DNA from: Dendrophyllia cribrosa
Taxonomy: Eukaryota; Cnidaria; Anthozoa; Scleractinia; Dendrophylliidae
Direction of reading: 5' to 3'
NCBI GenBank assembly: GCA_024195265.1
Contig: JAJLRJ010000005.1
Location: 28,106,473-28,170,472, forward strand
DNA: 64,000 nt
A program made the translations under genes and the position numbers. This document shows positions 9,877-22,349 of this stretch, in pieces (positions within the stretch are counted from its first letter, which is position 1; each line of letters opens with the position of its first letter). The notes under the pieces are model-generated. The model did no database searches. It had not been told where the DNA came from and saw only the letters and a program-made list of their open reading frames with translations.

Positions 9877-12623
9877 CCTAGAAGTTAACATAATGACCTT
9901 CTAAAATTATTTACAAACCTACGACTGAACATATTATCCTTCATTATCAGCGCCATTGAGCGTACGAACCAACTTTTGTAAATTATATAGAGGTTGTTTA
10001 GTGAAACGTTTTTTGCGAGTCCGTTTTTAAAGGGGAGAAAAAAACAAAAACTGACTTTTAAAAATGCCCAGTCGTATTACACAACTTCTTTCTGAATAAA
10101 TTGTTAACTCTATTATACGACAGTCATATTTTCCCTAATTTTTAATTTAGCTTTGAAAGTGCTTTTCGAGCGCGTGGTCAGAAGAGTGCAGCGCTGAACT
10201 TGTCATATTTGCATTCTTGTTGGTGATTTGCACTCTAAATTAATGCCGAATAATAAAACAACATATTTGGTGGTCTGTTGGATGAGGATGCTAGAATTAG
10301 TTGAATTTCGGCCATTTCTCAGACCTTAGTTAAACGTTTAATCATTCCCCAGCTATTAGTTAATTTTAATCTCACTCACTGACTACAGACACCACTGAAC
10401 CGAGGCCAACAGCTACCTGCGGCCTACAAACGACTTGTCAACAGAACAGACATACAAACAATAGACTGAACTCACCGACAAATTTGACTAACAATACGAC
10501 GACAGAAATTACACTAAGAGTCCACTAACAATACACGGATCGAAACGTACCATTCACTGACTTGAGTCTCAACAGCCAATAATATAACATCATGGCTAAA
10601 CTGACCAATGACAGCAATGACCAGACGTATATACCATCAACTGACGATTCACAATTCACGTGACTCTGAAGATGACTTCCGCTTAATGTCAACAACAACA
10701 AAAGTTCTTTTCAGAACTAAACTAATCCGGAAGATCACACTCGACAAACTACTAATACTCCTGGGTTCAAATCATTTACAATACTCAACTATCAGGTTTT
10801 TTTTTTAAAAAAAAACGTGCATTTTTCGGCTGACAGTTAATTGAATTTGGCTAATGCTTAGCTAACAGTTAGAATGTTTTCAACTGAGAGTCAAAAGTAG
10901 TTGCACGTATTCTTTTCTCGTGTATGCGTTTTGATGTTGTCGCTTTTGTGAATCTCGTGCAATAAGTTGTTGTTGGTTTGAAATTTTATGAAACTTAGCA
11001 CGGTCACCATTTTGTCAGAACTGGCCGGCCGGGCTGGTCAATTCGTAAATAGTACGCCATTCTTTACGAAGACTTTAAGATGGTTTAATGATTATCATAA
11101 TACAAAGATACAACTTTCAAATAAGCAAATTTTATTCAACACACTTGAAGACTCCACTCCATCCGAATGCCAAATCCCCATAAATGCAGACTGCGTCTAT
11201 TGATTTTATTGCAAAAGAAATCATTATTTATAGATGAATTCTTAACGAAGTTATTTGAACAGTATACTGTATTGAAAATTGTGGCATATAAAATATGTAA
11301 TAGCGTAATACGGCTGACAGACTTTTAGTTTCATTGTATTTTTTCCTTTTTCCCCCTTTCTTTAATTTTGTTTAAATACTATCTGTAGGTCTCATGAAAA
11401 TTTTGTTATTCATATCCTACAATGTAGATATGATTTGTAATTTTGTAAATCTCATGTAAGTCTTCTTAGCTCAAAGCGGATACCTGTAATCTGTGATTGT
11501 GGTTTGTAAAAATAAATTGCAATGTTCAATGTAAAAAAATGGCATTATTTTTATCAAACTGGCCCCGGCTTTAGACCAGTAAATTTGTAGATAGCATGCA
11601 TCATTTTTAGCGGAGCTCTGCGGGCCGAAGGCCCGCGCGTAGCCCCATACTCATAGAACCAAGAACCTATGCCCGTCATTTTTCATGGTCATGGCTAGCG
11701 GAATGTTTCGCGGGCGCGTGCGGCCCGCCGCGGCCCGCCCGTGTCACAACATCGGATCTTAGCAATTTTGAAAGCAAACCGAGACCGAGGCTTTGTTTTT
11801 CGCGCGGCCACACAGCCGTGAGCTCGGTAAACACTTTAGTTAGATTGTTGTGTTTAGCGGAGAATTAAAGTCGTTATTTCCCTGCAGTTTTTAGCGGTTT
11901 GCTACTCAAGATAGGGATACTAATTAAGGCATACTCAGAAGCCAATTTAGTGGAAAAAGAAGAGCTTTCAGGGATAAAATCTTGCTTCGAGGATGAGAGC
12001 AATGCGGGGAGATGTTTGTCATTTCGGGTTTCAGAACTGAAGAAGCGGAGATTTAAGCTTAAAGAATTTCCAACACGGCAGTGGAGGGACTTAAAGGTAA
12101 AACAAAATACATTTTTCGATGGAAATTTATGTTGATATCAATCTGTGATTGACTTTTACTTTGTGTTCTCGCTAGTTTTGGAGAATTGTTTATGAAACGT
12201 TCTCAAATTCAGTCGTATTGATTTCTTTCATCGAAGACAGCTCGGCCTCGATGAGCTATAAATAATTATATGGTTCGCGTTTTGCTTTTAAACATAAACA
12301 GTATGGAGATTTGAATAAAATTTTTCGAAAGAAGATTGTGTTGTCCATTTTTATGTGTTTGTTCATTCATTGCATAGGTTGAAAAGCGATTTTATGTAAA
12401 CAAAACAAGACTTGAATTTTATTATAGTTCTAACTTCACTCGCGTGGCTGTATGCAAATAATGTTTGTGTATTTTTTGCAATTTTGATTTCCAAATCAGT
12501 TTCTCGGACAATTTTTGATAAGCAAAAGGTGTATTTTATTTGGAAATTAGTCGTACTAGTTATCTAGACGGAGAAAAAGTTGTTTTTGTGAACGTTTGTA
12601 CGGTCTAAATGTACTGTGCAGAC
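9877..12623. other. Receptor intron, repeat-derived sequence, no gene called
   Basis: Mostly AT-rich. A GC-rich block at about 11610-11760 (rich in GGCCCGC) precedes an open frame at about 11888-12094 that ends at a possible donor (TTAAAG-GTAAAA). Its peptide contains LKKRRFKLKEFP and is not recognised. It could be a fragment of a repeat or a stray exon. Confidence 0.4.
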
Positions 12624-13138
12624 GGTCGCGTAATTCTTTTTTTGAGAATTGCTAAAATTAAAAAATAGCCCGGTCGTCAATTTTATTCTTGTACTTCCGA
12701 CCTTTCACCTCAGTTAAGTTTATCATCGGCTTTCTGTTCAAAGAACTACGCTGTTAGGCTCAGCCTATCTATATATATTATGGACTTCTAGGAACAAGTC
12801 TTCAAAAAGGTGCATTTTGTTTACAAACTGACCGCTCTGGGCGGCCAGTTCTGTCAAATGCAAAGCGCCCTTATACTTCGGTCGCGTAATTCTTCTTTTT
12901 GAGAATTGCTAAAATTAAAAAATAGCCCGGTCGTCAATTTTATTCTTGTACTTCCGACTTTTCACCTCAGTTAAGTTTATCATCGGCTTTCTGTTCAAAG
13001 AACTATGCTGTTATGCTCAGCCTATCTATATATATATTATGGACTTCTAGGAACAAGTCTTCAAAAAGGTGCATTTTGTTTACAAACTGACCGCTCTGGC
13101 CGGCCAGTTCTGTCAAATGCAAAGCGCCCTTATACTTC
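12624..13138. repeat. Tandem duplication, period 256 bp
   Basis: GGTCGCGTAATTCTT starts at 12624 and again at 12880. The two units are nearly identical through GGACTTCTAGGAACAAGTCT to CCCTTATACTTC, with a few substitutions and a small change in the TATATA run. Confidence 0.9.
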
Positions 13139-14063
13139 AAACCTGTTACCTGCATTTGCTATGGCTTGGATATGCGAACAAAACGCAGCGGTATTCTTTT
13201 GTCGACTGCGCTTGCGCAAGTGGACGCTATGCTAAAACCGAAAGCTGTAACAATAAAAGTTGTAACAATGATGCAACCAGAAGGAGATCAAATTTGCTAA
13301 AGGTCAGTGGCACGAGACCCGAATCACGCAAATACCTTTCTGCACTTTCTACAGACTAAATTCTGCAATGAAACCTCTGAAACTGTTAATATTTTGTTCT
13401 TTCTAGACATAAAATTGATAAAAAATTGTCCGAAGAAGAACAGGTAGGACGAGAATAAAGGCCGCGCGGGACAGCCGCGTTGGTTAATATTAAGAATATC
13501 ATTGCTATCCAGTAGGTGAGCTAGTAGACTTAAGTTGTAGTCAGAGTTGGTTTCAACTTAGAAGACTATAAGGGGTTGACCCAGGTAGACCCCACAATTT
13601 CAAAAGAAGAAAGGTTGAATTAACTGTACTTAGTAGCGCATAGTAAACACATGCTCCTCAAAGGGGGCCTATTTTTATAAACAGAAAAAGGGCTGCAACT
13701 GGCCTGCTATACCCTTTACGTTGTACTCTTCATAACATTCTCTGGGACGCCTGATGACCTCGCTTCAGACACATACACCTTATTCCAAAATGGCGACCAA
13801 TTTATTATTCTTTTATATGCATGTTAATTAGAAGTGAAATCTGCAAAGTACATAGTACGGAACCTGATATGGTGAACGGGTCATTGTGAAATCTATTTGC
13901 GCTGGCTTTTGCTGGCGACATTTAGTTCTCTACACCGTGCTGATGAGTTGCAATAACAACGAAACGGCTGTCCACGGTTGCGATCTTACTTTATCGGTTT
14001 CTGTCGTGATGGTGTCTCGCAAAGTCTATTTTTACGTAGTCAGATCAGCCCTGCAGTTTATTG
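13139..14063. other. Intron sequence, half-copy of a MITE
   Basis: At 13787-13831 lies a half arm (AATGGCGACCAATTTATTATTC) of the same hairpin family as 14064-14192 and 43783-43967. Nothing else recognised. Confidence 0.45.
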
Positions 14064-14192
14064 TATGTATGTTAATTAGCTCTCTTGGCTTCATTTTCGC
14101 TTGAAAATTCTTTTGCATTTTGCACATGCTGACGAGGACAAGAGGGCTAATTTGCATGGATATAAAAGAAAAAGAAAATGGCCGCCATTTTA
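14064..14192. mobile_element. Hairpin MITE copy (ATGTTAATTAG family)
   Basis: Inverted halves around ATGTTAATTAGC...GCTAATTTGCAT, with TATAAAAGAA and GGCCGCCATTTT in the right arm. It is a diverged copy of the clean palindrome at 43783-43967. Confidence 0.65.
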
Positions 14193-14320
14193 GAATAACT
14201 AGGTGTATGATGCATGAGATATTTTGCAGCCTAAAATCCAAAATGCTGCACAAAAGTCATTATCCTTCCTGCCTTTCCATCTCCCACCTTAATCAATTAA
14301 AAGAAAAAAGTTCTGGAGAG

Positions 14321-14363
14321 AATGAATGAATGAATGAATGAATGAATGAACGAATGAACGAAT
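14321..14363. repeat. (GAAT)n microsatellite
   Basis: About ten GAAT/GAAC units. It lies just 3' (on the minus strand) of the 14470-14566 exon, within the intron. Confidence 0.9.
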
Positions 14364-14469
14364 AGTGCATTAAGAATCTGCTTAAAAAGGGACAAGAAAT
14401 AATCAGAAGGTGTGCTGTACTTTCTATATATATATATAAAACGACAACAAGGACAACAACGATTCGTAC

Positions 14470-14566
14470 CTCCAGTATAAGGTCGTATTCTCTTATCGTA
14501 GTCTTGAAGCAAATGTGAAACTAACTTGGATCTGTTTCTTGCGATTTCCTTCCATGAAGGTTTGTT
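14470..14566 (-). CDS. Cys-loop receptor exon (start of ligand-binding domain)
   Basis: It encodes NKPSWKEIARNRSKLVSHLL followed by QDYDKRIRPYTG. The second part matches the first helix and loop of GABA-A/glycine receptors (L-x-x-x-Y-D-x-R-x-R-P). The donor is GGAG-GTACGA. Phase 1 out joins the 68-bp exon at 2258-2325 and creates a Val between them. The acceptor is less certain. AG before AAC at 14566 gives phase 0 and suits the candidate exon at 18985-19102, but a CTGAG acceptor 4 bp upstream is also possible. No signal peptide is visible here, so the first exon(s) must lie further right. Confidence 0.85.
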
Positions 14567-14634
14567 CTCCCTCAGAGATTGATAAAAACAAGCCATATTT
14601 CATTTACTTTACATGATGTATACTACATCTAACA

Positions 14635-14924
14635 TAGAGCAGTTTTCAATTGAGTATCGAAAGTAATTTCGTAATTGCTTTGGATTTGCATTGCTACGCT
14701 TTGTGATTGGCTAAAAAATCTCGTGCCATTTTCTCAACCAATCATGCAGAAGTAAAACCAAAACCAATCGTGATTTGCTCGCACGAGTTTTCCCGCGCTT
14801 GGTGCCGGCTGCATGTATTTGCTTCGAGTTCTGATTGGTTCATCGGATTGTCTGCGAGTTCTGTGATTGGTCAGAGTAATTACTTTGGTTTTGGTTTTAC
14901 GACACTCAATTGAAAATCGCTCTA
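14635..14924. mobile_element. MITE, TAGAGCAGTTTTCAATTGAG family, copy 1
   Basis: Starts TAGAGCAGTTTTCAATTGAG and ends with the imperfect complement CTCAATTGAAAATCGCTCTA. The interior contains several ATTGG/CCAAT boxes. Two closer copies lie at 51345-51629 and 51712-51997. Confidence 0.9.
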
Positions 14925-15439
14925 ACACTAATGATAAAGAAGATTTCTGCCATTTTGAATGATTTTGAATGATTTAGACGCGGTCGACCTTAGCTGGTTC
15001 TGTAACCAAAAAGCGTTTGGTCGGAAGCCGTTTGAATGGAAAATTTTATCATTCGCGCCGCGTGATCGCTAACTTTGAAGCATTTTCAAACTTTATAACT
15101 TGGCTTCAGATCTTGCAGTAGTCGACCGCACCTCAATTGCAATCGAACCTGTAATCAGTAACGGCCAACTCCCAACAATGGACATTTTTCTTGTCCCAAC
15201 TTCCATTCTTTCACCGTAGTCATCTTGCTAAAACGTTTTTGTAACAGCCGCCTATCTACAACTGTAGGTAAAGTTCGTTGTAGAGGAAACTCGACTGTAT
15301 TCAAAATGGCCGCGCTTGCCAAAAGACGCAAAGAAAGGCACAAACTGGAAATAGATCGGTGTCTGTGAGCAATCGATAAGACGAAAAATAAAGTCAAATC
15401 TCTCTACATTGGCACCCTTGCAGAGTTAAGGAACTAAAG

Positions 15440-15560
15440 CAAGCACGGCAGCGACGGCAGCGAGAACGTCACAAAAAATGGTTTAGTGGGCGAAAACAAT
15501 GCCTCTGCACGTGCGTTTTACATTTTGGTAAATTTGCTTGCACTTTCCATGCTAAACAAC
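15440..15560. repeat. Partial copy of the 47270-47578 MITE
   Basis: The string GGCAGCGAGAACGTCAC...AATGCCTCTGCACGTGCGTT and TTTTACATTTTGGTA match the left half of the element at 47270-47578. The right half is absent. Confidence 0.65.
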
Positions 15561-15579
15561 AACGTTTTTAAATAATATG

Positions 15580-15592
15580 TACTTATTGACTA

Positions 15593-15623
<31 letters not shown>

Positions 15624-15695
15624 TCGAGGTCATGGCGTACGGACCTAGCGCCAAATATTTTCCCATCTTGCCCGACCTAACTTAGTCAATAAGTA
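15580..15695. mobile_element. Hairpin element
   Basis: TACTTATTGACTAAGT and the GGGAAAATATTTGGC block are mirrored by GCCAAATATTTTCCC and ACTTAGTCAATAAGTA. The arms are about 50 bp with a 20-bp GC-rich loop. Confidence 0.85.
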
Positions 15696-16189
15696 TTTTA
15701 TCATATGACCAATTTGGAGACAAAATTACTTGAAATTTTAAGGCACGAGGCCGTCCGCTTTTGTAGTAGAGCCGTACGGCTTTTTCCGGCCCCGCTCGCG
15801 CAAATGCGTACGGCCCTCATACGGGACTTTCATCAATGGTTTTGCAAAGAAAAGGTTCGCAGGTTCGTACGGGTCATATGATAAACAAATCATATGTTTT
15901 TTGAAGAACATGAACACATGATGGTTAATTTTCATATCTAGATCTATGGACAATTCAAGCACATTAGACAATTAAACAATTAAGTTGACACAACACTGTC
16001 TCGGCTGATATATCGTGTTTTCATGATTATGGGCAGGCGTTGTTCTTAAGCTTGCTTTGTTGTCTTGAAATATGAAGAAAAACTCGCCAAAAGTGATGAA
16101 AGCCAAGACATGTTAAAGCGACAAAATAATGACTAAAACGTTGCTATATACGAAAAGCAATTTTAATTTCTTGACCCCCGGCGCCTGCC
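15696..16189. other. No gene seen
   Basis: A stretch with recurring CGTACGG words (about 15745-15880), then AT-rich sequence. No exon or known repeat identified. Confidence 0.4.
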
Positions 16190-16350
16190 AAGAAATCAAA
16201 TTTGATGAACGGTAATCCATTTCATCCATTTTCATCCTTGCAATCCTGCACTTTATCTCCAAACTATGGCAGTTCCGTTTTGCTCTATAGCATCATTTTA
16301 TCCAATGAAGTATTACATTTAATGGCATTTGGCGATATAACATAGAAATA
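16190..16350. repeat. Dispersed repeat, copy 1 of 3
   Basis: The block TCCTTGCAATCCTGCACTTT to TGGCATTTGGCGATATAA recurs inverted at about 18640-18890 and direct at about 52035-52240. All three share TTTGCTCTAT and TTTTATCCAAT words. Confidence 0.75.
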
Positions 16351-16881
16351 AAGGGGTATTGAATGGTTTCTTAAAATTTCCAAATGCTCGCAAAATGTGG
16401 CCTTTGCTCGCGGGATTTGCTCGCAGTGCTCGCTTGCTCGTGCTCGCAAAATTTTCGCAATTGCTCGCATGCTCGGATTCTCGTTAAAATCTCCTGATTG
16501 CTCGAAATTTCGTAAATCGTGCTTTATAGGTTTCTTGGTGCAGAAATAAATGTTCTGTCAAATGCCATCAAATATACAATTCAATCGGAAGACTTATAGA
16601 GAGCAATAGACCACAGGGCGTCTACGGATTGAAACGGAAGGGGCATAAAAAATTCTGATTTGAATAACGTGGGAGAGGTGGCTCTCAGAAATGAAATTTG
16701 TCATTATAATAATACAAGCTAATACAGTATTGAAAATTTACGAAGTGCTCGCTGCTCGCCTGTTGTTTTTTCTAAAGTGCTCGGTACTCGCAAGAGAAAT
16801 TTGATGACTGCTCGTGCTCGCAAGAAAAAACACAGTGCTTGCATGCTCGCAAATGCTCGCAAAGACCATTCGATACCCCTA
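16351..16881. mobile_element. TGCTCGC-rich element with terminal inverted repeats
   Basis: Bounded by AGGGGTATTGAATGGT and its complement ACCATTCGATACCCCT. Two clusters (about 16382-16505 and 16745-16862) hold many TGCTCGC/GCTCGCAAA words, in the same orientation in both halves, so only the ends are inverted. No ORF of note. Confidence 0.7.
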
Positions 16882-18984
16882 TATAAGGCAAGTAATTTTT
16901 TTTCATTTCGGCGGGACAGTGTCCCTTTAAAAATAGCGCGAATCATTTTTTTGAAGCGTCGTTTTCTTTGACGTTACTGCAGTCGTGGTTGATTTCGTCA
17001 GTTACTATACACATTATCTTCTTTGAATTGTTTTGGTACTCTTTTGTCTAAAGAAAGTTAGAAGCCAATTTTACACCATTTTAGGCCCCAGTGTATTCGT
17101 TAACGTTTTAAGCAATCTACAAATGCTTTCACCTAGCCTGTAGATCAATGTTATGTGTTCTTTTGTGAATTTTGTGGTGATCTTTAGGAGTGTTTGCAAG
17201 GAAAAAGATATGAGAAAAAAGATATGGGGAAGAGGAATTTATGAAATATATGAAATAAGAAATATTGAAGACTAAATGAACTTTTGAAATTAGAATCTGA
17301 AGTTAATAATTGCTGAGACTGACATCCAAAACGTCTGCTATCAATCTGTGGTAATCTTGCTTGGGTATTAATTGTTTGTTGGTGGATCGGCGACGCCGGA
17401 CTCAAGCGTATCTAGCGTGATCTAGCCTTAAATTCTCGTGTTCTTATCGTTCAGCTCGAGCGTACAAGACTAGATTTCCCGCTATTGATCGACTTGCGAA
17501 ATCTCATTATTTATAACATTGCTGTGAATTTTACATCGGGAAGAGAGTTACAGGTGAGTTGCTGGATGGAGGCTCTAAAAAGAGCTGAAATACCGCTTGA
17601 ATATTGATTCCAAGAACGGCTTAAGGGCTAATTGGAAAGCTCATTACAGACAAGTGCGAATTAACATTAAGTCAATATTTAAAAATAAACATGTCGTTTT
17701 TATTGGGTATACAATAACTCATATTGCCAAGAGTTGTATTTCAAATAATGAACTGTTATCCCAGTGAATAATTTCGTGTCCAAGGGTGGTGAAACATACA
17801 ACAACAAGATTATGCTCAGCCGCACTGTGCAATGCACTTTAAATTATATTAATTAATTTATAAATGTTCGAAATTCGGTTTATTATTCAATAATCGAGGA
17901 ACATGATAAAATGATGTTTCGTATTTGTTGATGAAGCTCCCAAACCGTGAGAAACACAGGTGTGTTTTCACTTTATGAAATTCGCCTAACCGCGTGTTCG
18001 ATGTCCTGTAGATTTGGTAAGATTATTTGGCTTTATTACATCCAGGTATCTCCGGTATTCTCACTGAGCCTCTAAGCCATTAAAATAAAAGACATTTTAA
18101 AAACTGGATTATCTAATCTCAATTTCACTACTTGTACAAAACATCATCAATATTTTATTTGTTGTATTCTCTGATTGCCGCGAAACACTTTATATTCGAT
18201 TCAAACGTGTGATGCTTTTTCCTTTTTTCCTTTTCAACATCAATTCTTATTATTTCTTTTCGACAAAATGATGATAATACTACAATGTAAGTATAATAGA
18301 AACTAAGCTATTATTTCCCCAACTGTGGAGAAACCCGTTATAGTACAAAACTGTTATAACAAGTTTTCCTTAAAAGTCACATGCATACACCATTAAACTG
18401 AGAAAACATCAATTTATCCTCATGATAATTAAAATCGAAATGAAGAATCAGACAGACTGACCAACGCGAGTGGAAGACTAAACACGGTTTAAAGAGCAAA
18501 ACCCTGAGAATTAAAATAATTCTCAGGGTGTGTGTCAGCTGTTTTACGCGATGTTTTATACGATATGTGGGGAAAACATGGTTTGAAACTCCGTTGTACA
18601 GTCAGTGCCTTGAGAAATCAATTCAACAATTTGACTGTGTTTTAAGAGTTAATATTAAAACGACAGCGTCCCGCCGAAATATCCAAAAGTGATTTTCCCT
18701 TGCCTAGATAGTTCCATGTCACATTACTAAATGCCATCAAATATACAACAAAATTGGATAAAAAGATCCTACCGAGCAAACAGAACACGCAGTTTGAGGA
18801 TAAAGTGCAGGATTGCAAGGATGGAAGTGGATTACAGTTCATCAAATTTGATTTCGTCACAGGCGGTCAAGAAATCAAAATTGCCATTCAGTTGAAACTT
18901 TGAGTTTTTGAGCCATTATTTTGGTACTCATGAAAACACGATTATATATCACTCGGCATATTGTCTCTTTAAAAGGTTACTTAC
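16882..18984. other. AT-rich DNA, no firm gene
   Basis: One segment at 17455-17553 on the plus strand has an acceptor (TCGTTCAG), an open 33-codon frame and a strong donor (TTACAG-GTGAGT); see findings. The dispersed repeat copy at 18640-18890 is also here. Confidence 0.4.
18640..18890. repeat. Dispersed repeat, copy 2 (inverted)
   Basis: Reverse complement of the family at 16190-16350 (AAAGTGCAGGATTGCAAGGA, TAAATGCCATCAAATATAC). Confidence 0.75.
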
Positions 18985-19102
18985 CAAGCAGTTGATAAAT
19001 TTACTGTTCCCGACGTTTCCTTTGACGTATGGGACACATTCATTGCGTTTGCAACCGTCAAAAGTGTTAGCATCCACACGCTCATGGTCATCATCAAACA
19101 AA
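18985..19102 (-). CDS. Candidate coding exon of a minus-strand extracellular protein
   Basis: Between a clean acceptor (GTTATTTTCAG) and a strong donor (TTG-GTAAGT) the minus strand reads LFDDDHERVDANTFDGCKRN and then ECVPYVKGNVGNSKFINCL. The 39 codons are open, three Cys are present and codon choice looks coding. Phase 2 in, phase 0 out. The outgoing phase matches the Cys-loop exon at 14470-14566, so it may be an upstream exon of that gene. The domain is not recognised. Confidence 0.4.
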
Positions 19103-20500
19103 CTGAAAATAACAACATATTATGGTTAGATTTCGCACGAAATATTGCAGTCATATTCCTTCTTCTCTCTTTGTTCTGTTTTCAGCAACGTCTGGCTCAT
19201 AAAGCAAATTTCAAGTAGCAAAATAAAAAGCCAGAAATTGTTGTTAAATTGTGAGAGTTAGAATGGAAACATTTACCAGACACTTGACAAAGTAATGCTT
19301 ATGATCAATTTCCCAAAGCGTTCTTTTGGAAAGCCGTTTACTGTAAATGCGTGCAATGGTAAACGAATTTACAGATTTCGACACGTTCCCAAGAGAAGCC
19401 GAAAAGCAATATCCCTAAAGAGCTCAAACTGAGGTTTTTTCAATGAAGTGACTGTGTTGATAACGCATCTTTTGATGTAAACAAGAATGCAAGGGTGGAA
19501 AGCCTTATCATTTATGTAGATTAACATTCTATTACCTTTTAAACTTAAATAATATGCTTAAAAATATAGTTGAAATTGAAAAATAAAAGAATGTTTTTTA
19601 ACTGGGTGAAAATTAAAATTACAAGTGTACCACGGGAAACCGGATTGTTGTTAAGTTGGAAAAGAACTTCAAGAATTAGGGATTTCATGCCAAAAAATAA
19701 AATTGTTTTCAGCTCGTTTAATTGATATTATTAACCAATGTCTATGATTGGCAAATTCGGTTTTAAATCAAATAAATATCTATTCTTTTTCAGAGCAAAG
19801 GAGATAAAACATTAACAAACCCAGTCGATTGCATAACAATAAGAACTGTTGTTCTAAGAATAACCTGCAAGAACGGCAAATTTATAGTCGAAGTCAAGTC
19901 ACGCAATATATATAGGAGCCGCGAAAGTGGATTTTTCACATAATTGCCCATTGTTTGGCTACATGGTTTTTATTTCACGTAGAAAAAGTATAAAACAGAT
20001 AATTCTTGAAGTTTTCATTTAAAGGCTATCCACCTTAATGCATTTTTCTTGTATGATATATCTATAATTATGTTTCTTTATGATATCATAAGCAAGACAC
20101 CATCTGTGAAAGCGTGTCTTTACAAAAACCAAAAACAACAAGCAGTACATGTACAGATAGAAACCAATTGATATACACGGTTCGAAGAGTGATGATAGAC
20201 TGAAAAAAATATTTTATTTTAAACCAAATAATTAAAAACATTCAATAATGCCCTCTCGATCTGATTTAGCAATATTATTTATTAGCTTTTTCTAGAGTTA
20301 TCACCGGCCAAAGCCATCACATGGAAAGACGTTCTGTGCATTTAATTCTGACGTTGGCTTATCGGGATACGTAATTGGAATTGAGTGATTTATGATTCCG
20401 TTTTGGTTCATCAAAGCTTGTACAGTTTTGTCACTACTTTGGTGTTCATTCTTTTGGGTTTCTGGTATTTCGTTTAATATGTTTTTTCTACAGTATTAAA
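19103..20500. other. AT-rich DNA, no gene recognised
   Basis: Scattered splice-like signals only, for example a pyrimidine tract and TTTTCAG near 19185 on the plus strand. No conserved peptide. Confidence 0.45.
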
Positions 20501-20676
20501 CCAATGAGAAAAAAGGGAAAGTATCAGAAACATCTAGAATAGCTTGACCTGTTCTTCTAAAGAGAAGAAGCGTAACATTGTCTTTAAGCCAATGATAAGA
20601 AAGTGAACGTATCAGAAACATTTAGAATAGCTTGACCCGTTCTTCTAAAGTCAAGAAGCGTAACATTGATAATGAT
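20501..20676. repeat. Tandem duplication, period 88 bp
   Basis: CCAATGAGAAAAAAGGGAAA at 20501 and CCAATGATAAGAAAGTGAAC at 20589 start two copies that share ATAGCTTGACCYGTTCTTCT and AGAAGCGTAACATTG. Confidence 0.9.
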
Positions 20677-22147
20677 GGGTATTGGTACTCCGGTATGTTG
20701 CGAAAGCACAACATATCCCCACTATGTTCATTTTTGTTTCCGATTGAAGAGCATGTAACTTTCACTCAAATAAGAAGATGACCTAAAAACCCTCAAGCTG
20801 CGAATCATCATTCTTTTTTGTGCGTGAAAGAGAAACAAACCTTTGAATTAAGTTTGAGTTAATAGCTTCTCATAGCGGGACGCATTGCTATTCTTCGCCG
20901 GATCTAGATCTATTAACTTCTGCTTCTATTTTCAGGCAATTTACTGTTTTCGCTCGCAATAATTACCAAAGTTAAAATAAAATAATAGTCATCACCACAG
21001 AAAGTATTGCTCAACGTCTTAAAATTTATGTTCACGCTTTACGTTTTGTTTTCATTCACGGACTCAAATAAAATATCAGATCACGTTCGAACTCAAATCT
21101 TGACTGACTTTAACAAAATAATACTTGTTTTCATATCTAATGTTATTTTTGAATCGGTCTGACTGAGGTTAGTATAAAACTTTCGGTTGATTTCGTCTGT
21201 TCTGCAAATTAGCAGAAATTATTGTAACTGTTGTATGTCGGCAAGTTTGGCCCTAGGCTATTTAGAGTGAATTTAGAACTTTTAGGTCAGTGAAATACGA
21301 ACCCGTTTTACCATTTTGCCTTTCAAGGATGCGACACTTGAAAACAAGACAAAAAAAACCAACGAATTGAAAGAAACAACTTTTCTTTCTCTTACAGAAA
21401 CTCCACGTTAGAACTATTTTACCTTATGGTAAACGACGAGTTTTTTATTATAGCTAAATCAGTGTTTGTAGACTTAAAATGATATGTATGTAAATGAGGC
21501 AGTATGTGCATTGATTTAATTAAGCATCATCCCAGATTCCGGTTTTGTTCAAATAGTCGTAATGTACATGTTACTTGTTAGACTCGATCTTGTATCCCGA
21601 TAGCTTTGCTTAACTAAACATACATGTATATATTGAGCCCTACACTAATTTATGATCAACAATTGAGTTCAAGGTATTTTTTAAGAGTCTTGTTACATGT
21701 ATAACCTAGTTCGCAAAACGCGTGGTGAAAATGAAACCTGCAGATGTATTTATTTAAACGATGTTAAGCTTCCAATTCATGGTAGTGTTATCGATTTTAT
21801 ATGAAAATATAACAATGTTATTGAACCTACTTTTACTCTATGCTATAATTGTATTCTCAATTCATACAGCGCTGATAGTAGTGTAGCCGGATTGCCAACT
21901 GAGAGTCTCGAATAAGAAATCCTTCTATAAATATAGAAAAGCAAAGTAAATGCATTCGTTACCTTGGTTAAACTCCTAACACTAGAACATTGAGTGATCA
22001 AATTTCGCGTAGTCTAGATGTAATCTTTTTCCACCTCAGTACAATTCCATTTCTTCCAACTCACCATTTTTGTGTGAATACGACATTGTTATTTAATCCT
22101 TACATCCATTCTTATATATTGATATTTTGATTTCCATAACGAGTCAC
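20677..22147. other. AT-rich DNA, no gene recognised
   Basis: No ORF above 60 codons, no repeat unit and no recognisable peptide on either strand. Confidence 0.45.
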
Positions 22148-22349
22148 CTGCAACTCAATGCACCTCATTCTGACAGTTTGTGTTGTGTTATACGACGCAC
22201 TGTCATCTAATAGGCACCTTTTGCAACGAATCCCGGTAAAATCTAGCACGACGTAATCATCTAATCCGACCACAAATCGTAGCGCTGAGCCTTTAAACAA
22301 AGCCACCAATCTCGGCAAAGAAACCAATACTTTGGTGTTTTTAACCTTG
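22148..22349 (-). CDS. Candidate coding exon, unrecognised beta-rich extracellular domain
   Basis: On the minus strand an acceptor (TTGTTTTGATAG, or four bases later GCAAG) opens a frame of about 67 codons that ends at TTGCAG-GTGACT. It contains VLVSLPRLVALFKGS, LRFVVGLDDYVVLDF, a CKRC pair and a glycosylation site NTT, then RMRCIELQ. The alternating hydrophobic pattern and paired Cys look like a secreted domain. With the 22345 start it joins in phase 0 to the candidate exon at 27495-27566. The family is not recognised. The outgoing phase 0 does not match 18985-19102, so an exon between them would have been missed. Confidence 0.4.

Noticed and set aside
13141..13310. Cys-rich plus-strand peptide (ESCNNKSCNND) recalling a thrombospondin type 1 repeat
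   Set aside because: Too few conserved positions, no CSxTCG core, and it lies at the end of a tandemly duplicated repeat.
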